A DNA stretch of 6,598 bases from Rhodobacterales bacterium UBA5972 (GTDB taxonomy: Bacteria > Pseudomonadota > Alphaproteobacteria > Rhodobacterales > Rhodobacteraceae). The position numbers were made by a program, and so were the translations under genes. The DNA is taken from positions 1 to 6,598 of the forward strand of contig DJBQ01000091.1 in the NCBI GenBank assembly GCA_002430125.1, given 5' to 3'. Every line of letters starts with the position of its first letter. The first letter of the stretch is position 1. Positions 5,882-6,598 of this stretch are shown here, in pieces. The notes under the pieces are model-generated. The model saw only the letters and a list, made by a program, of their open reading frames with translations, made no database searches and was not told the origin of the DNA.

Positions 5882-6331
5882 ATGGCAGAAAATACAACAG
5901 AAACACTTATTGGCGGCGTCGTGCTGGCCGTGGCAGTCGGCTTTCTGGTTTTCGCGTCAAACGCCACTGGCCTATCCAGCAGTGGCGGCAGCCATCAGTT
6001 AAGCGCCAGTTTTCGATCGGCTGAAGGGATATCCGTGGGCACTGATGTCCGTATGTCGGGCGTCAAAATCGGCACCGTTACCGGCCTTGAACTCGACCCA
6101 AAAACCTATCGCGCTGTGGCTCGTTTCACCGTTCCGGCTGATCTGATTTTGTCGAGCGACACGCAGGCATTGATTTCCGCCGAAGGATTGCTTGGCGGGA
6201 ATTTTGTGGAAATTGTACCGGGTGGTGCGCCAGGAGATCTGGGTGACGGGGGCGAGATCACCGAAACTCAAGGGTCGGTCAGTGTTGTCACGTTGCTGAT
6301 GAAATTCGTTACCGGGGATAAAAGCAATTGA
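5882..6331 (+). CDS. mlaD: outer membrane lipid asymmetry maintenance protein MlaD (MCE domain)
   Basis: MlaD is the MCE-domain, substrate-binding part of the MlaFEDB phospholipid transporter. It is anchored in the inner membrane and forms a hexameric ring in the periplasm that passes lipids between the two membranes. The 149-residue protein has one N-terminal membrane helix (about 9-27, no cleavage site expected). The MCE domain (about 38-115) includes FRSAEGISVGTDVRMSGVKIG at 44-64 and the pore-loop motif GLLGGN at 102-107. A final hydrophobic helix, SVVTLLMKFV (134-143), matches the end of E. coli MlaD without its long disordered tail (E. coli is 183 residues). GGAG at 5874-5877 is the ribosome site. 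mlaE, mlaF, mlaB and mlaC are not in the window, so the other transporter parts must be encoded elsewhere. It is probably co-transcribed with the NDUFA12-family gene and translationally coupled to the DUF2155 gene. Confidence 0.93.
   Translation: MAENTTETLIGGVVLAVAVGFLVFASNATGLSSSGGSHQLSASFRSAEGISVGTDVRMSGVKIGTVTGLELDPKTYRAVARFTVPADLILSSDTQALISAEGLLGGNFVEIVPGGAPGDLGDGGEITETQGSVSVVTLLMKFVTGDKSN
6314..6330 (+). promoter_or_regulatory. ribosome site and TTG start of the DUF2155 gene inside the mlaD end
   Basis: GGGGAT (6314-6319) lies within the last codons of mlaD, eight bases before the TTG at 6328-6330. TTGA overlaps the mlaD stop TGA (6329-6331), the geometry of a translationally coupled pair. 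No ATG or GTG in this frame lies before the signal peptide. Confidence 0.6.
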
Positions 6332-6598
6332 AGGCTTGGCTGTTGCTGGCCGGTTTGCTTGCGGCGACGCCGGGTTGGGCGCAGGCCCCCTTGGTGCCGG
6401 TTACCGCAGCCGAGGGCGCGATTTTACGTGGGCTGGATACGGCGAACGGGCAAATTCAGGACATTGAAATAGCAGTGGGCGCAACGGCGCGGTTCGAGCG
6501 TCTGGAAATCACACTGCGCGAATGTCGATATCCCAGTGAAAACCCCGCCAGTGATGCGTTTGCCTATGTGATAATCCGCGATATTCGCGAGGCTCAGC
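6328..6598 (+). CDS. DUF2155-domain secreted protein (partial, continues past right edge)
   Basis: Ninety residues are visible before the window ends. They begin with a signal peptide: K2, a hydrophobic core AWLLLAGLLAATPG (3-16) and a likely cut after A18 or A20 (GWA/AQA). The mature part, with AEGAILRGLDTANGQIQDIEIAVG (28-51), FERLEITLRECRYP (56-69) and AYVIIRDIREAQ (79-90), matches the DUF2155 family of small periplasmic alphaproteobacterial proteins. C66 is a candidate for a disulfide with a later cysteine, as the family usually has a pair. The function is unknown. The start is TTG overlapping the mlaD stop by four bases, which implies equal expression and suggests a role linked to the envelope or lipid transport (inference). 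In relatives this gene is, from memory, often followed by aat; that region is not visible here. Confidence 0.82.
   Translation, partial: MKAWLLLAGLLAATPGWAQAPLVPVTAAEGAILRGLDTANGQIQDIEIAVGATARFERLEITLRECRYPSENPASDAFAYVIIRDIREAQ

Noticed and set aside
1..6598. Mobile element, CRISPR, toxin-antitoxin or phage defence system
   Set aside because: There is no transposase, terminal repeats, repeat-spacer array, toxin-like pair or nuclease. All confident genes are housekeeping, transport, respiratory or envelope genes.

Overview
The window looks like ordinary chromosomal DNA from an alphaproteobacterium, most likely a Rhodobacterales (roseobacter-type) species of moderate GC content. The signs are the Tig, ClpP and ClpX sequences, the presence of an NDUFA12-type complex I accessory subunit (an alphaproteobacterial/mitochondrial protein), an mlaD gene next to a DUF2155 gene, and a G/C-run palindrome between genes that resembles ones I remember from Rhodobacteraceae. 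This is protein-level recognition by eye; no database search was run.

Layout. At the left edge (1-408, minus strand) is the 5' part of a flavin oxidoreductase of the trimethylamine dehydrogenase/old yellow enzyme type; it runs off the window. A 192-base divergent region separates it from tig (trigger factor, 601-1932), which ends in a good intrinsic terminator. An EamA/DMT-family membrane transporter follows (2050-2973). After a 241-base gap come clpP (3215-3844) and clpX (3999-5264). A 227-base gap after clpX holds a short hairpin, a strong GC-rich palindrome and a consensus -10 box. Next is a three-gene unit: an NDUFA12-family protein (5492-5866), mlaD (5882-6331) and the start of a DUF2155 secreted protein (6328 to the right edge), the last two overlapping by four bases.

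How the genes work together. Tig, ClpP and ClpX form the familiar protein folding and degradation neighbourhood: Tig receives nascent chains at the ribosome, ClpX unfolds substrates and ClpP degrades them. Here a transporter gene lies between tig and clpPX. The tig and clpP leaders share a promoter-like layout with identical spacing. The right-hand unit combines a complex I assembly/accessory factor with cell-envelope lipid transport (MlaD) and an unknown periplasmic protein.

I see no mobile elements, CRISPR arrays, tRNA or rRNA genes, and no evident new multi-gene system. The points most worth a second look are the mlaD/DUF2155 coupling, the shared tig/clpP promoter layout, the palindrome after clpX, and the loss of the flavin-linking cysteine in the left-edge flavoprotein.
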